Positions 34,000 through 43,329 of a DNA stretch of 64,000 nt are shown here, piece by piece. This DNA is from an uncultured Clostridium sp. Lineage in GTDB: Bacteria > Bacillota > Clostridia > Clostridiales > Clostridiaceae. A program made the position numbers and the translations under genes. How positions within the stretch are numbered: the stretch's first letter is position 1; each line of letters begins with the position of its first letter. The stretch covers positions 1 through 64,000 of the forward strand of contig CALBDU010000030.1 of the NCBI GenBank assembly GCA_937927335.1. The letters run 5' to 3'. The notes under the pieces are model-generated. The model made no database searches, was not told where the DNA came from, and saw nothing but the letters and a program-made list of their open reading frames with translations.

Positions 34000-34621
34000 A
34001 AGTGTCACTGGAAATTTCAACTACAATAATATAGAGAAAAAAGATAAAAACTTTATGTACAAAAACCTGGAAAGAAGCAACTGTTATAACTGCGACTTTT
34101 CAGGCTCAATTTTTGATTTTGCCAGCTTTAGAGGAGCTCATTTTAAATCAACCAATTTCTTCAAGTTCAGCTTTAAATATACAGAATTTATTGGAACAAA
34201 TTTAAAAGACAGTAACTTTAAAAGTGCTGTTTTTGAAAATGCTGTTTTTGAGTCTGCCAAGCTGGAAAATACTAATTTCAAGGATGTAAAGTTTATAAAT
34301 ACTATATTCTTATCCACTGATATGAGCAAAGCTAAAAATATTAATATTAATACCCCAGGCATCCGAATCTTTGAAGAAATGCCTAAATTAGAAATCAGTG
34401 AAGAATTAAGAACTGCTGTTTTAACGGCTATGGAAAACAAGTATATAAAAAAAGCACGAGTCCTTGATACCAAGGACGGCGCACTTAATACATTAAACAT
34501 TATGCTCCTGCTAGAAAATTTCACAGAAGAAACAATAATTCAAGGGCTACAGTCAATTGTTACAAAACTGGACAGGGAATTTTACACTTTAAGTTATATT
34601 ATAAAGTTTTTGAAGTTGTAG
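33986..34621 (+). CDS. Pentapeptide-repeat protein coupled to the helicase
   Basis: Residues about 20-115 show the five-residue rhythm with central F or L (CDFSG SIFDF ASFRG AHFKS TNFFK, later TNLKD SNFKS AVFEN AVFES AKLEN TNFKD), which builds a right-handed quadrilateral helix. About 80 C-terminal residues are helical and unrecognised. Some such proteins mimic DNA and shield gyrase; others have unknown roles. ATG 33986 lies inside the helicase gene, with AGGTGA at 9-10 bases, so the two are translationally coupled. Confidence 0.8.
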   Translation: MAVNRSVTGNFNYNNIEKKDKNFMYKNLERSNCYNCDFSGSIFDFASFRGAHFKSTNFFKFSFKYTEFIGTNLKDSNFKSAVFENAVFESAKLENTNFKDVKFINTIFLSTDMSKAKNININTPGIRIFEEMPKLEISEELRTAVLTAMENKYIKKARVLDTKDGALNTLNIMLLLENFTEETIIQGLQSIVTKLDREFYTLSYIIKFLKL

Positions 34622-34643
34622 TCATATAAGAGTTTGTAAATAT

Positions 34644-36029
34644 TTATTTCTCACAAATGACATTTTTCAAATCTACAGTTTGAGACAGTTCTTTTTCCTT
34701 TATGTGTTTCATTTCCAGGGCCACAACACCAGCAGTTATGAGAGCAGACAAAATATCAGCTATAGGCGGGGTTCTCCATACACCTTCAATGCCCCAAAAG
34801 CGTGGCAATATCATTAACAGGGGAATCAACAACAACAACTGCCTTGATAATCCCAGAATTGTGGATTGAACCGGCTTGCCAACTGCCTGAAAATATTGTG
34901 AGCAGACAATCTGAAAGCCAGCTACAACAAACATTAAAAAATAAACTGACATTGCATGAGCAGTAAGCCTGGTTAATTCTATATTGTTGTTGCTAAACAT
35001 GCCGGCAATTTGAGTTGGCCATAAATGAACCGCTGCAGTGCTGACTACTGCTATGACCGTACCAACAATTACCGCCTTTTTCAAGGTCTCCATTACTCTA
35101 TCGTATTGCCTGGCCCCATAATTAAAGCCGATTATGGGTTGAGCACCCTGACTAACACCAAGAATAGGCATAAACATTAAGGTGGCAATACTGCTTACAA
35201 TACCCATGGCTGATAGCGCCATATCTCCACCATAGGTCATTAGTGCTTTGTTCAAGATAACATTTTGCATACTGTTGGCCAATTGCATGGCAAAGGGCGC
35301 AAAACCTATGGATGCAATGCTAATAACTAAATTCTTCTGCAGTTTGAGATTCTTCAGCCTTATTTTAAGAAGGCTGTTCCCACAAAGGAAGTAATTCAAT
35401 ATCCATATTGTTGAAAATGTTTGACCACATACTGTTGCCAATGCAGATCCTTTAATTCCAAAGCCTAATTTCATTACGAAAATATAATTTAAAACTATAT
35501 TAATCACTGTTCCGATTATCTGGGTATACATGGCCATTCTAGGATTGCCTTCAGCTCTGATAAAATTCACCATACCCATGCTTAAGGAGCCCAAGGCTGA
35601 TGCCAGCATTACAATGTGGGTAAAATCTTTGGCATAAGGTAAAACCTCCGCGCTAGCCCCAAAAAAAGTTAGGATGGGATCGCTGAAAAGAAAATAAACA
35701 ATACTGATGCATATTGGCAGTAAGATCAACAATAACATAGCATTGCCGGCAATTTTTTCAGCTTCCTCAGGCTTTTTTTCACCCAGGCGGATGGAGATAA
35801 GTGATGTAGCACCAACACCAATCAACACAGACACCGCCATAAGAATAAGCATAATTGGAAAGGCTACGGTTGTGGCTGCAATAGCAATTGAACCAACCCC
35901 ACGGCCTACAAATATACGATCAATAATGTTATACAGAGAGTTCACCAGCATTGCTATAACTGCCGGCCAGGAAAACTTCCATAGCAGGCTGCTGATTTTT
36001 CCATCTCTAAGTTCATTTGTACTATCCAT
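34644..36029 (-). CDS. MATE-family multidrug efflux transporter
   Basis: 461 residues in about 12 membrane helices with the MATE/NorM-DinF look: PAVIAMLVNSLYNIIDRIFVG, GATSLISIRLGEKKPEEAEK, NFIRAEGNPRMAMYTQIIGT, and VSQGAQPIIGFNYGA at the start of the second half. It exports drugs or metabolites using Na+ or H+. The gene starts 3 bases after the MarR stop, so it is in one operon with that repressor and is expected to be induced by a MarR ligand. Confidence 0.92.
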   Translation of the reverse strand: MDSTNELRDGKISSLLWKFSWPAVIAMLVNSLYNIIDRIFVGRGVGSIAIAATTVAFPIMLILMAVSVLIGVGATSLISIRLGEKKPEEAEKIAGNAMLLLILLPICISIVYFLFSDPILTFFGASAEVLPYAKDFTHIVMLASALGSLSMGMVNFIRAEGNPRMAMYTQIIGTVINIVLNYIFVMKLGFGIKGSALATVCGQTFSTIWILNYFLCGNSLLKIRLKNLKLQKNLVISIASIGFAPFAMQLANSMQNVILNKALMTYGGDMALSAMGIVSSIATLMFMPILGVSQGAQPIIGFNYGARQYDRVMETLKKAVIVGTVIAVVSTAAVHLWPTQIAGMFSNNNIELTRLTAHAMSVYFLMFVVAGFQIVCSQYFQAVGKPVQSTILGLSRQLLLLIPLLMILPRFWGIEGVWRTPPIADILSALITAGVVALEMKHIKEKELSQTVDLKNVICEK

Positions 36030-36032
36030 TTT

Positions 36033-36491
36033 TTAATTCACCTTCTTTATCTTTTGCATAAATTCCACAGCATATCTGAGGCTGTCAACAAACTTCAGTA
36101 ACTCATCTGGATCTGCATTACGCAGGATTTCGCTCATACGCTCAGTGGAATTCCTTATAGTAGCTTCCATTTCTTCTTTTCCTGCAGCTGTAAGGGATAT
36201 CAAGACTTTTCGCCGGTCATTAACATCCTCGCTGCGAATAATCAGCCCGAACTCCTCCAATTGATCAATCAAGGTAGTTAAGCTGCCCTTTTCCATATTG
36301 AGCATTTTTGCAATTTCTGTAGCAGTAAGGACCTGATTCTGATATAGAAAACCGATAATCATGAGATGATTCTTTTTAATTCCCGGATTCTGTTGGCTTT
36401 CTTTAGAAAATTGGCAGATAAATTTTTCATGGAACAAGCCCTTGGTTTTAAACACTAAGTCATGTAACTCTCGCAGTTCTTCGTATGTCAT
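36033..36491 (-). CDS. MarR-family repressor
   Basis: About 152 residues. The winged HTH is clear: LTATEIAKMLNMEKGSLTTLIDQLEEFGLIIRS followed by the wing DVNDRRKVLISLTAAG (seen in shorter runs). It should bind a palindrome near its own promoter and release it when a phenolic or drug ligand binds. Exactly such a palindrome lies at 36510-36525. ATG 36491 has AGAGGTG at 6 bases; two upstream in-frame starts (36497, 36500) overlap this site. Confidence 0.9.
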   Translation of the reverse strand: MTYEELRELHDLVFKTKGLFHEKFICQFSKESQQNPGIKKNHLMIIGFLYQNQVLTATEIAKMLNMEKGSLTTLIDQLEEFGLIIRSEDVNDRRKVLISLTAAGKEEMEATIRNSTERMSEILRNADPDELLKFVDSLRYAVEFMQKIKKVN

Positions 36492-36509
36492 AAACATCAC
36501 CTCTAATAT

Positions 36510-36570
36510 AGTTAGAATTCTAACTTTAAGAATACTGACTTATTTTATACCTCTACTTCCCTTTTGTCAA
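36510..36570 (-). promoter_or_regulatory. MarR-MATE promoter and perfect operator palindrome
   Basis: Minus strand TTGACA (36570-36565), 17 bases, TAAAAT (36547-36542). Just downstream, AGTTAGAATTCTAACT (36510-36525) is a perfect 16-bp palindrome, placed where a bound MarR dimer would block transcription. Confidence 0.75.
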
Positions 36571-36573
36571 GTT

Positions 36574-36604
36574 AAAAAAGACTTTCCTAAACTCGGAAAG
36601 CCTT
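36574..36604 (-). terminator. Terminator of the seven-gene corrinoid operon
   Basis: Stem AAGGCTTTCC / GGAAAGTCTT with one mismatch, 7-base loop and a T-run on the minus strand, 19 bases past the activator stop at 36623. Confidence 0.75.
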
Positions 36605-36622
36605 TAAACAGGTTATAAAAAT

Positions 36623-37390
36623 TTAAACTAGTTTTCTCTGTGCAATAGCTGCAGCACCTATTGCACCTGCAAACCGCCCTTTTTCATGTACTTTTACAGA
36701 CTGTTCCAGTTGCTCGGACAAAATTCTCACAAAGATAGGACTTATGCTCAAACCTCCTGTAAGAATAATTTCCCCCTGTAAACCATGCTGTTTTGCCAGC
36801 TGCTTCACCTTTGCAGCAACGGAATCCACCACTCCTGCTGCAATATCTTCACGGGATTTTCCATTGCTAATAAGGCCGATAATTTCGGATTCTGCAAAAA
36901 CTGTGCACATTGAGCTGATTTTAATGCTGTTGCCCTTCTCAGCCAGCTGAAAGAGTTCTTCAATTGTCAGATTAAGACGGTTAGCCATGATTTCAAGAAA
37001 CTTTCCTGTACCGGCAGAACATTTGTCATTCATAATAAAGTCTCCCACTTTTCCGCTCTTAAGGGAAATAATCTTTGTGTCCTGGCCGCCAATATCAATA
37101 ATTGTACATGAATCTGATTTATGGAGAACTTGAGCGCCTGTTGCATGGCAGGTAATTTCAGTGATGGCTTTATCTGCGTAAGGAACAGAAACCCTTCCAT
37201 AGCCTGTAGATATTATTTTTACCTCTTTGGAGTCTGTATTCACTCCATGTTCATGGGTTAATTTATTTTTAATCAATAATGCTGTTTCTTTGCTGTTCCA
37301 TCCAGTGGGTATAACAAAATCCTCTTCTTTATTCCCCCTTATGGAAACCTTGCTTGCAGTTGATCCAATATCAATTCCTACAAAATACAT
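36623..37390 (-). CDS. BadF/BadG/HgdC-type ATPase activator (for the double-cubane reductase)
   Basis: 255 residues of the ASKHA fold: GIDIGSTASKVSI at the start, IIDIGGQDTK, then the two cluster cysteines in NDKCSAGTGKF and SSMCTVFAESE, and EIILTGGLS. A dimer holds one [4Fe-4S] cluster and uses ATP to push an electron at very low potential onto its partner. The partner is the gene just upstream (18 bases away), a double-cubane protein, so this is the YjiL-type member. Confidence 0.9.
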   Translation of the reverse strand: MYFVGIDIGSTASKVSIRGNKEEDFVIPTGWNSKETALLIKNKLTHEHGVNTDSKEVKIISTGYGRVSVPYADKAITEITCHATGAQVLHKSDSCTIIDIGGQDTKIISLKSGKVGDFIMNDKCSAGTGKFLEIMANRLNLTIEELFQLAEKGNSIKISSMCTVFAESEIIGLISNGKSREDIAAGVVDSVAAKVKQLAKQHGLQGEIILTGGLSISPIFVRILSEQLEQSVKVHEKGRFAGAIGAAAIAQRKLV

Positions 37391-37408
37391 CAGGCAATCC
37401 TCTCTTCC

Positions 37409-38557
37409 TTAAAATATCATCTCCAAAAAAGCTTCCAATCTTGTTTCTATTTGAGCACTATCGGATGGAGAGTAATCAGTGTCGATGCGCAAATAAGGAA
37501 TTCCTATTTCCTCTGTAACAACTTTTTTAGTTGTATATGCTTCTATGGCAAAAGTATGACATGCATGCAGAATAACTTCAATCACACCATCCACTTTATA
37601 TTCCTCAACGATAGCTCTCATATCTTCGAATCGGCCATTATTAGGAGTCATCACCGAACAATTTATTTTTAAATATTTTTCTGCCAATGCCTCATATGGA
37701 TCTTTATTTTCGTCTACAAGTATTCTCTGGGTTCTAGGTCCTGAGCAGCTGTCCAGTACAACCACGTCTGCTCCCAAATCCTCTGCCTTTTTAACAACCT
37801 TTTCCCTAACCCCTCCAAGAGGACATCCCGTAATCATTAATCTTGGCCTTTGCAGCCTTTCAGTATCCTGGGGATTATATCTGGATAAGAATTCTTTTGT
37901 TTTGGCTTCTAAATATTCAACAATATCATCATCAGTGAAATGAAAGTCTGTTGCTTCAATAACACTGCTTAATTCATAGCCAGACACAGGTGACGGCACT
38001 AGTTTTGTCACTTCATAAGCCTTTAGTATTGCTTTACGGATACGATTTCTCTTTATTATAGCATCCTGCAGCTTTTCCTTAGTGATATCTGTATTAAAAT
38101 ACTTTCCTACAAATTCTGCAGTTTGTCTCATTTGCTCTTTCCATGACTGAAGTGCCAGAGGTCCTTGCTGCCCCTGAGGCAGATGCATAACATGAACCGG
38201 CTTGATATCATTCAACAGTTCATACATTTTCTTCTTGCCGTCACAAGTTGTTTCTCCTAAAATTATATCCGAGAAATAAAAATAAGGACATCGGTCTGTT
38301 AAAGCTAGACCATAGCTTGATTTTATCAACGGACATAATGTCTTAGGCAGGATTTCTTCAGCCTCGGAAATACCAAGTTCACTGCTGCCGCAAAGACTTA
38401 CGTATACTGCTCCTGCAGCCATAATCAATTCAACAGGTGTATAGGAACAAAATATTCCGGCCACTTTCTTGCCTTTTTCTTTTTCTGCTTTCAATGCCAA
38501 GAAACCATTCTTCCTCTTTTCATCATATGTTTCGAAATTTTCCGGGAGTTTAATCAA
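37409..38557 (-). CDS. Double-cubane-cluster anaerobic reductase (HgdB family, YjiM-like)
   Basis: 382 residues of the 2-hydroxyacyl-CoA dehydratase D family. The pattern FCSYTPVELIMAAGA, LCPLIKSS, TDRCPYF, GETTCDGKKKMYE, then LDSCSGPRT and LHACHTF matches double-cubane [8Fe-9S] cluster proteins rather than true dehydratases; HMHLPQ is typical too (here HVMHLPQG). Such proteins reduce small molecules with ATP-driven low-potential electrons; natural substrate unknown. I chose TTG 38557 (gives MIKLPENFETY) because AGGAAAGGTG is 7 bases upstream. Penultimate gene in the corrinoid operon. Confidence 0.88.
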   Translation of the reverse strand: MIKLPENFETYDEKRKNGFLALKAEKEKGKKVAGIFCSYTPVELIMAAGAVYVSLCGSSELGISEAEEILPKTLCPLIKSSYGLALTDRCPYFYFSDIILGETTCDGKKKMYELLNDIKPVHVMHLPQGQQGPLALQSWKEQMRQTAEFVGKYFNTDITKEKLQDAIIKRNRIRKAILKAYEVTKLVPSPVSGYELSSVIEATDFHFTDDDIVEYLEAKTKEFLSRYNPQDTERLQRPRLMITGCPLGGVREKVVKKAEDLGADVVVLDSCSGPRTQRILVDENKDPYEALAEKYLKINCSVMTPNNGRFEDMRAIVEEYKVDGVIEVILHACHTFAIEAYTTKKVVTEEIGIPYLRIDTDYSPSDSAQIETRLEAFLEMIF

Positions 38558-38635
38558 TATGTACACCTTTCCTTTCAAAATTAATATTAATTACATCTTA
38601 CTACCTGCCTGACAAGCTATATTATGAAGGATGGA

Positions 38636-39505
38636 CTAGCTTAAATTCACCCTCCATACGCAATTTTTCACATTATTTAAATGACTTAGCTTAATACAGC
38701 CATTTCCTACTATTCTTATATCTTTGTATTTATTTAAAATTTCAAGTATCCCATGTCCATAGCTCAAACCTTGTCCTACTTGCACTGAAGATATTTTTGC
38801 AAAACCTTCCCTTTCCATTGAGCTGGATGTTTTGCCGCATAGATGGATTAAAAAATCCCCTGGTATTTCTTCTGCCTTTTTCAATATATTATGATTTAGT
38901 TTTCCGCTGTAATTTTTATATACTCTAGGTCCAACTAAATCCAGCGTTCCTGAGGGGTCTGCATAAGATATTATTGACACTCCGTTAAGTACAGCCTGTT
39001 CAATATAATTCAGTATTCCCTTTTCGATAATCTGAAATAAATGCATCATGGCTTCTTTTTCTTTAACAAGTGATTTATAAAAGAAGGATGAATCCATTAA
39101 CTGGTTGGCTATTGTGAATGGCCCCTCCACCTGAAGGCATACTATTTTGCCCTCTTCTCTAAGATGTTTGGCTGCCATTAACGTTTCAAAAACACTACCC
39201 TTATTCAAGTTCATTTCACCAAGTTTAAATATATCCTCCAAACTTTCTATGTTAAACTTGCCTATCCTGGCTTGTATATCAGGTCTGGAAAATTTAACTT
39301 CAGCACCTAAGCTTTCTGCTTCAATGGTATTTGAAAAGGGTATCCGGCAGATAATATCCTGATGATATTCTTCAATAGCTTTAGACAAGGCTGCCATCTT
39401 TAACCCATCAAAATGCACATCACTAAAGCCCAGCTTCAAATTTTTCATAACCATATCCGGTATTTTTTCATTGTCATTGCTGTTGCAGTTATAAATCTTA
39501 TCCAT
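38636..39505 (-). CDS. URO-D-family methyltransferase 3
   Basis: About 289 residues of the uroporphyrinogen decarboxylase / MtaA-MtbA family. The zinc-ligand set of the methylcobamide methyltransferases is present: HLCGK (HxC) and a later cysteine in GNGCIKL. It is shorter than its two operon relatives (about 340-360) and lacks the usual N-terminal MT..ER motif, so it is the most divergent. It probably moves a methyl group to or from the corrinoid protein at 43319. ATG 39505 has AGGTG 8 bases up; it abuts the RACo gene. Confidence 0.78.
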   Translation of the reverse strand: MDKIYNCNSNDNEKIPDMVMKNLKLGFSDVHFDGLKMAALSKAIEEYHQDIICRIPFSNTIEAESLGAEVKFSRPDIQARIGKFNIESLEDIFKLGEMNLNKGSVFETLMAAKHLREEGKIVCLQVEGPFTIANQLMDSSFFYKSLVKEKEAMMHLFQIIEKGILNYIEQAVLNGVSIISYADPSGTLDLVGPRVYKNYSGKLNHNILKKAEEIPGDFLIHLCGKTSSSMEREGFAKISSVQVGQGLSYGHGILEILNKYKDIRIVGNGCIKLSHLNNVKNCVWRVNLS

Positions 39506-39514
39506 AATTTTCAC

Positions 39515-41251
39515 CTAAAAATTCAATTCTTTGATAAAGTATTCCTGAAACTTATTATCCATGGATAGCTCCAGGGTATCCATTTCACATTTTATCTTGT
39601 CCATAGCTGCAAGACAGCTCTGATTAATTGCTGCCAGCCTTGCTCCTTCAATGGAAGTGTTGCCTGCAAAAGTTATCTTTCCATTAAAGCCCTTAGGAAT
39701 AAGGCCTATTCCAAGTATGCTTTCTGCATTAATATGGTAGCCAAAGGCTCCGGCTATAATTATTTCTTCTAGGTCCTGAATTGAAATATTAATTTTTTCA
39801 AGAAGTGATATTATTCCCGCTGCAATAGCTCCTTTAGCAAGCTGAATCTGCCTTATATCCTTTTGTGAGATATATATTTTATCTGTAATAAAAAACTTTT
39901 TCTCAACAAATCTGCTAATTACCCTTATATCCATATCTTTATTAAAACTTCCACTTTCAAGAATAATACCCTTGTTCAAGAGGTTTCCAGCTATATCCAA
40001 AAGCCCGCTGCCGCATATACCTGCAGGCTCACCATCATCTATAGTGGTATAGCTTATATTATATTCCTCATCAATATTAAAGCTTTCAATGGCGCCTTTT
40101 TCAGCTCTGCATCCACAGGATATATTCATGCCTTCCAGCGCGGGACCAGCAGCCGTGGAAGTACATATCATCCTGCCGTTGCTGATGGCAGCTATTTCGC
40201 CATTTGTACCAATATCTATGAAAACAGCATTGCTTTTCATCTTATTAAAGCCTGATGCAGTAATGCCGGCTATGATGTCCGCCCCTACATAAGCAGAGGC
40301 ACCAGGCAGAGTAATAACCTTTCCATTTGGATTTATTATAATACCTGCCTCTGATGCCTTAAATATGCAAGTATTCAACACCACAGGCCTATAGGGTGCC
40401 ATTGCCATAGAGGATGGATTTAGGCCCAGAAGTAGGTGAATCATTGTAGTATTTCCAGCAATAGTCAAATTGTATATTTGATCAGTTGAATAAAGATGTC
40501 CTGTGAGCTCCTTCAGTATTCTGTTAACTTCATCAACTATCAGCCTTTGAAGCTTTAGTGTTCCGTTTTCATCCTTCATGCAAAAGTTTATACGGGATAT
40601 AACATCTCCACCATATTCAGTCTGTGGATTTAGAGAGGAAATTTTTTTAAGTATATCTCCATTTTCCGTGTTGACCAGATATGCTGAAATTCCTGTAGTT
40701 CCTATATCCACTGCAGCAGCCAGGAGCTCACTTTTATCCGTGAGTATATCCAAAAGTTCATTATTATACACCACTCCGTATAAGGCTCCAGAGTTTTTCA
40801 AGGTTTCAGCCATTGCCAGCTTTGAATAGATATCCATAGTACTAAACCTGTATTTTATGGTTTCTTCCAAGGGAACAGGGCTATTGAAATCAATGCTTCC
40901 AAGCTCTATGAGCTTAACTTGACTATCAGGCTTTATATTTAAGGATAACCCTGAGTTTATTGTCTTTATTTCCTTGTCCCTTTTAATAAGACATACAGTA
41001 GTATCCCCTATAACCTTTGCACAGCAAGCAAGCCTTTCATTTTTATTTATATCTATAAACCTTTTCTCATCCTCCAGAGCTTTTTCCATTTCCCCTTTTG
41101 CTGTAACCAGGCATTTTCCGCAGAAGCCCATACCATTACAGGGAAATTCAAAACTTATACCTGCCCTTTTTATTGCTTCTGAAATAAGAGTACCTTCTGG
41201 CACATCTACACTTTTTTCTTCTCCATCATTAAGGAATTTAACTTCCGGCAT
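39515..41251 (-). CDS. RACo-type corrinoid reductive activator (2Fe-2S plus ASKHA)
   Basis: 578 residues. N-terminal plant-type ferredoxin domain with C38, C44, C47 and C76/C77 holding a [2Fe-2S] cluster, a linker, then a large ASKHA ATPase region (AVDIGTTGISAYLV, TIAGNTTMIHLLLG, FIDIGTNGEIA, GICGSGLLD, AGAFGYHI). These proteins restore the inactive Co(II) state of corrinoid proteins to Co(I) using ATP. Its target should be the corrinoid protein four genes up. Its start overlaps the end of the URO-D gene by 14 bases. Confidence 0.92.
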   Translation of the reverse strand: MPEVKFLNDGEEKSVDVPEGTLISEAIKRAGISFEFPCNGMGFCGKCLVTAKGEMEKALEDEKRFIDINKNERLACCAKVIGDTTVCLIKRDKEIKTINSGLSLNIKPDSQVKLIELGSIDFNSPVPLEETIKYRFSTMDIYSKLAMAETLKNSGALYGVVYNNELLDILTDKSELLAAAVDIGTTGISAYLVNTENGDILKKISSLNPQTEYGGDVISRINFCMKDENGTLKLQRLIVDEVNRILKELTGHLYSTDQIYNLTIAGNTTMIHLLLGLNPSSMAMAPYRPVVLNTCIFKASEAGIIINPNGKVITLPGASAYVGADIIAGITASGFNKMKSNAVFIDIGTNGEIAAISNGRMICTSTAAGPALEGMNISCGCRAEKGAIESFNIDEEYNISYTTIDDGEPAGICGSGLLDIAGNLLNKGIILESGSFNKDMDIRVISRFVEKKFFITDKIYISQKDIRQIQLAKGAIAAGIISLLEKINISIQDLEEIIIAGAFGYHINAESILGIGLIPKGFNGKITFAGNTSIEGARLAAINQSCLAAMDKIKCEMDTLELSMDNKFQEYFIKELNF

Positions 41252-42263
41252 TGAATAATTCCCCTTTCACATATGCTGTCATTGCTTTCAGATTTTTAAC
41301 AGGGGTACTCATGCCAAGGCCACAGGCAGGAGCTATGATATCAGAGCCTGAATTCATGCAGTGTGCAGTATTCACAGCTACCTGTTCCGGCGATCCATCC
41401 TGCAAAAGCTGAGTACTTACATTCCCCATGATTTTTGTATTAAGCTTAGGTTTTGCATTTTTTATACTTACAATAGAGTCAAAGCTGTAAGCATCTGCAC
41501 CGATAAGACTAAGGCTGTCTATTATTCTTGTGGTATCGCCGCAAATGTGAATTATTATGCTTGCACCTGCATTATGGACCTCATCAGTTAGCTTTTTAAA
41601 CATAGGTACTGCAAACTTTTCAAAATTTATTTTACCCAATATCTCTCCTGTGGCGGTTGGGTCAGAAACCGCAATAATGTCCGCCCCGCTATCAAGCATC
41701 TGCAGACCATACTCAATGAGCTTTTCATTAATAAATTCTATAAATTTATATGCTCTGTCCGGTTCCTTCCTCATCATTTTCAGCAGTACCAGCGGATCCA
41801 CTATTGATGTTGCAGTGCTCACTGCTCCTGTTATATTGCCTATAACAGGAACAGATTCATTTTTTAACTCTTTTATTGCCTTTAAGACCTCTGGAATCCT
41901 ATGGCTGTTAAGACTTATGTTCTTATATTTTTTTATGATTTCTTCTACTGGCATTTGATTATACTCAGTTACCACCGGTTCCCGGTCCTTGCTTCCAAAA
42001 TCAAGCTTTACTCCAAAGGGCTCCGCTTCCACTGTCATACAAAATGGCACGCCGTAATTTTCAAACCCTGTAAATTCTCTTACTTTTTTTGCAGCTGTAA
42101 CCATAGGTCCCCATGAAACATTATGATTGCCATCTATATCCTCAACTATTTCTGTTACTGCTCCATTCATCATTCCTCCCGGGCATATCACCGGAGGTCT
42201 GTCCGGTGTCCCCTGACCCTTAAGAACCTGCAGCAGCCTGCTTTTTTCATTAATCCTGACCAT
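41238..42263 (-). CDS. URO-D-family methyltransferase 2
   Basis: About 341 residues, the MtaA/MtbA type: RLLQVLKGQGTPDRPPVICPGGMMN, later IIHICGDTTRI with the HxC zinc motif and DIIAPACGLGM with the third ligand (each given in part). In methanogens and acetogens these enzymes carry a methyl group between a corrinoid protein and an acceptor thiol or pterin. ATG 42263 with AGGTG is inside the end of the preceding gene, giving a 14-base overlap and translational coupling; an upstream in-frame start adds 19 unconserved residues. Confidence 0.85.
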   Translation of the reverse strand: MVRINEKSRLLQVLKGQGTPDRPPVICPGGMMNGAVTEIVEDIDGNHNVSWGPMVTAAKKVREFTGFENYGVPFCMTVEAEPFGVKLDFGSKDREPVVTEYNQMPVEEIIKKYKNISLNSHRIPEVLKAIKELKNESVPVIGNITGAVSTATSIVDPLVLLKMMRKEPDRAYKFIEFINEKLIEYGLQMLDSGADIIAVSDPTATGEILGKINFEKFAVPMFKKLTDEVHNAGASIIIHICGDTTRIIDSLSLIGADAYSFDSIVSIKNAKPKLNTKIMGNVSTQLLQDGSPEQVAVNTAHCMNSGSDIIAPACGLGMSTPVKNLKAMTAYVKGELFNAGS

Positions 42264-43329
42264 ATGACACCTGAAGTCTTTCCGGATTAATAGGATAAGC
42301 ACCAAAATCCCTGGCTGCATCCATAAATGCTATTACATTTTCTATTGGAGTTCCAAGAGGAATCTGACAGCCAGTACTTAAAACAAACCCCTTTGGGCTG
42401 TCATAAGCCTTTCTGATGCATTCCCTGGCTTCACTTCTTATCTCATCTATTGTTCCATTTCTCATTGTATCCACAGGTTTCACATTTCCAGCAAGGCATA
42501 CCCTGTTTCCGATGATCCTTTTTGCTTCCTCCAAATCCTCACAATTATCTATACTGAAGGAAGTAATTCCTGTTTCCATTAATGGTTCCCATATGTCCCT
42601 GCTCTTGCCGCACATATGTATTGAAGTACCGTTACCCGTTAATTCTCTCATCTTATCAACGCACATCTTTTGGTAAGGCATTGCAAATTCCCTGAATTGC
42701 TTCACACTTATAAGGCTAGTGGATGCCACTGGATCAGACATACCTAAATCTACTCCGATTTCTGCAAAAGCCCCTATGACCCTTAAATTGGTTTCAGTAA
42801 CTACTTCCAAAAGAGTATGAACCTTCTGAGGATTTTTAATCATGGCCTTAAGCAGATTTTCTGTGCCAATTACCATGGCAGCAGCGCTTAAGGGTGCAGG
42901 AATGTCACTTCCCACATCCACCAGATGTCCTATTTCTTTTTTAACTATTCTAAGTGCTTTAAGAAATAATGGGAGCTTACCATCCTTATATGGATCTGCA
43001 GGAGATAAATTATCTGCATCATTAATATTTTTAAGCACAGGTTCCAATAAGTATGGTATTCCGTTTTCAGGATATGCAATTTTACTTCCCATTGCTTCTG
43101 CAATTCCCCTTAAAGAGGTTCCTATTCCAGCACTGTCAGGCTTTATTTTATGAAACAAAGCTATTTCCGCCTCAGCCATTTTTTCTCCGGAGGTGTAATA
43201 CATATGGGATGGTACTCCCACTGCAGGGGCCATGGTAACACCCATTTGAGGCATACACGGAATTCTGTCTATTTCCTGTCCCTTACTGAAAGCAGCCATT
43301 CTCTCTTTAGGAGTCATTCTATCCTGCAT
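42250..43329 (-). CDS. URO-D-family methyltransferase 1
   Basis: 359 residues with MTPKERMAAFSKGQEIDRIP at the N-terminus, SIHMCGKSRDI (HxC zinc motif) and VLSTGCQIPLGTP (third zinc cysteine). Same family as the two downstream genes but clearly distinct in sequence, so the three are likely to serve different methyl donors or acceptors, or one serves as substrate methyltransferase and another as acceptor methyltransferase. Start ATG overlaps the end of the corrinoid gene by 11 bases, with GAGGTG at 8. Confidence 0.87.
   Translation of the reverse strand: MQDRMTPKERMAAFSKGQEIDRIPCMPQMGVTMAPAVGVPSHMYYTSGEKMAEAEIALFHKIKPDSAGIGTSLRGIAEAMGSKIAYPENGIPYLLEPVLKNINDADNLSPADPYKDGKLPLFLKALRIVKKEIGHLVDVGSDIPAPLSAAAMVIGTENLLKAMIKNPQKVHTLLEVVTETNLRVIGAFAEIGVDLGMSDPVASTSLISVKQFREFAMPYQKMCVDKMRELTGNGTSIHMCGKSRDIWEPLMETGITSFSIDNCEDLEEAKRIIGNRVCLAGNVKPVDTMRNGTIDEIRSEARECIRKAYDSPKGFVLSTGCQIPLGTPIENVIAFMDAARDFGAYPINPERLQVSYGQD

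Noticed and set aside
37409..38557. True 2-hydroxyacyl-CoA dehydratase subunit
   Set aside because: Only one subunit is present, where dehydratases need two, and the cysteine pattern (GETTCDGKKKM) is that of double-cubane proteins.
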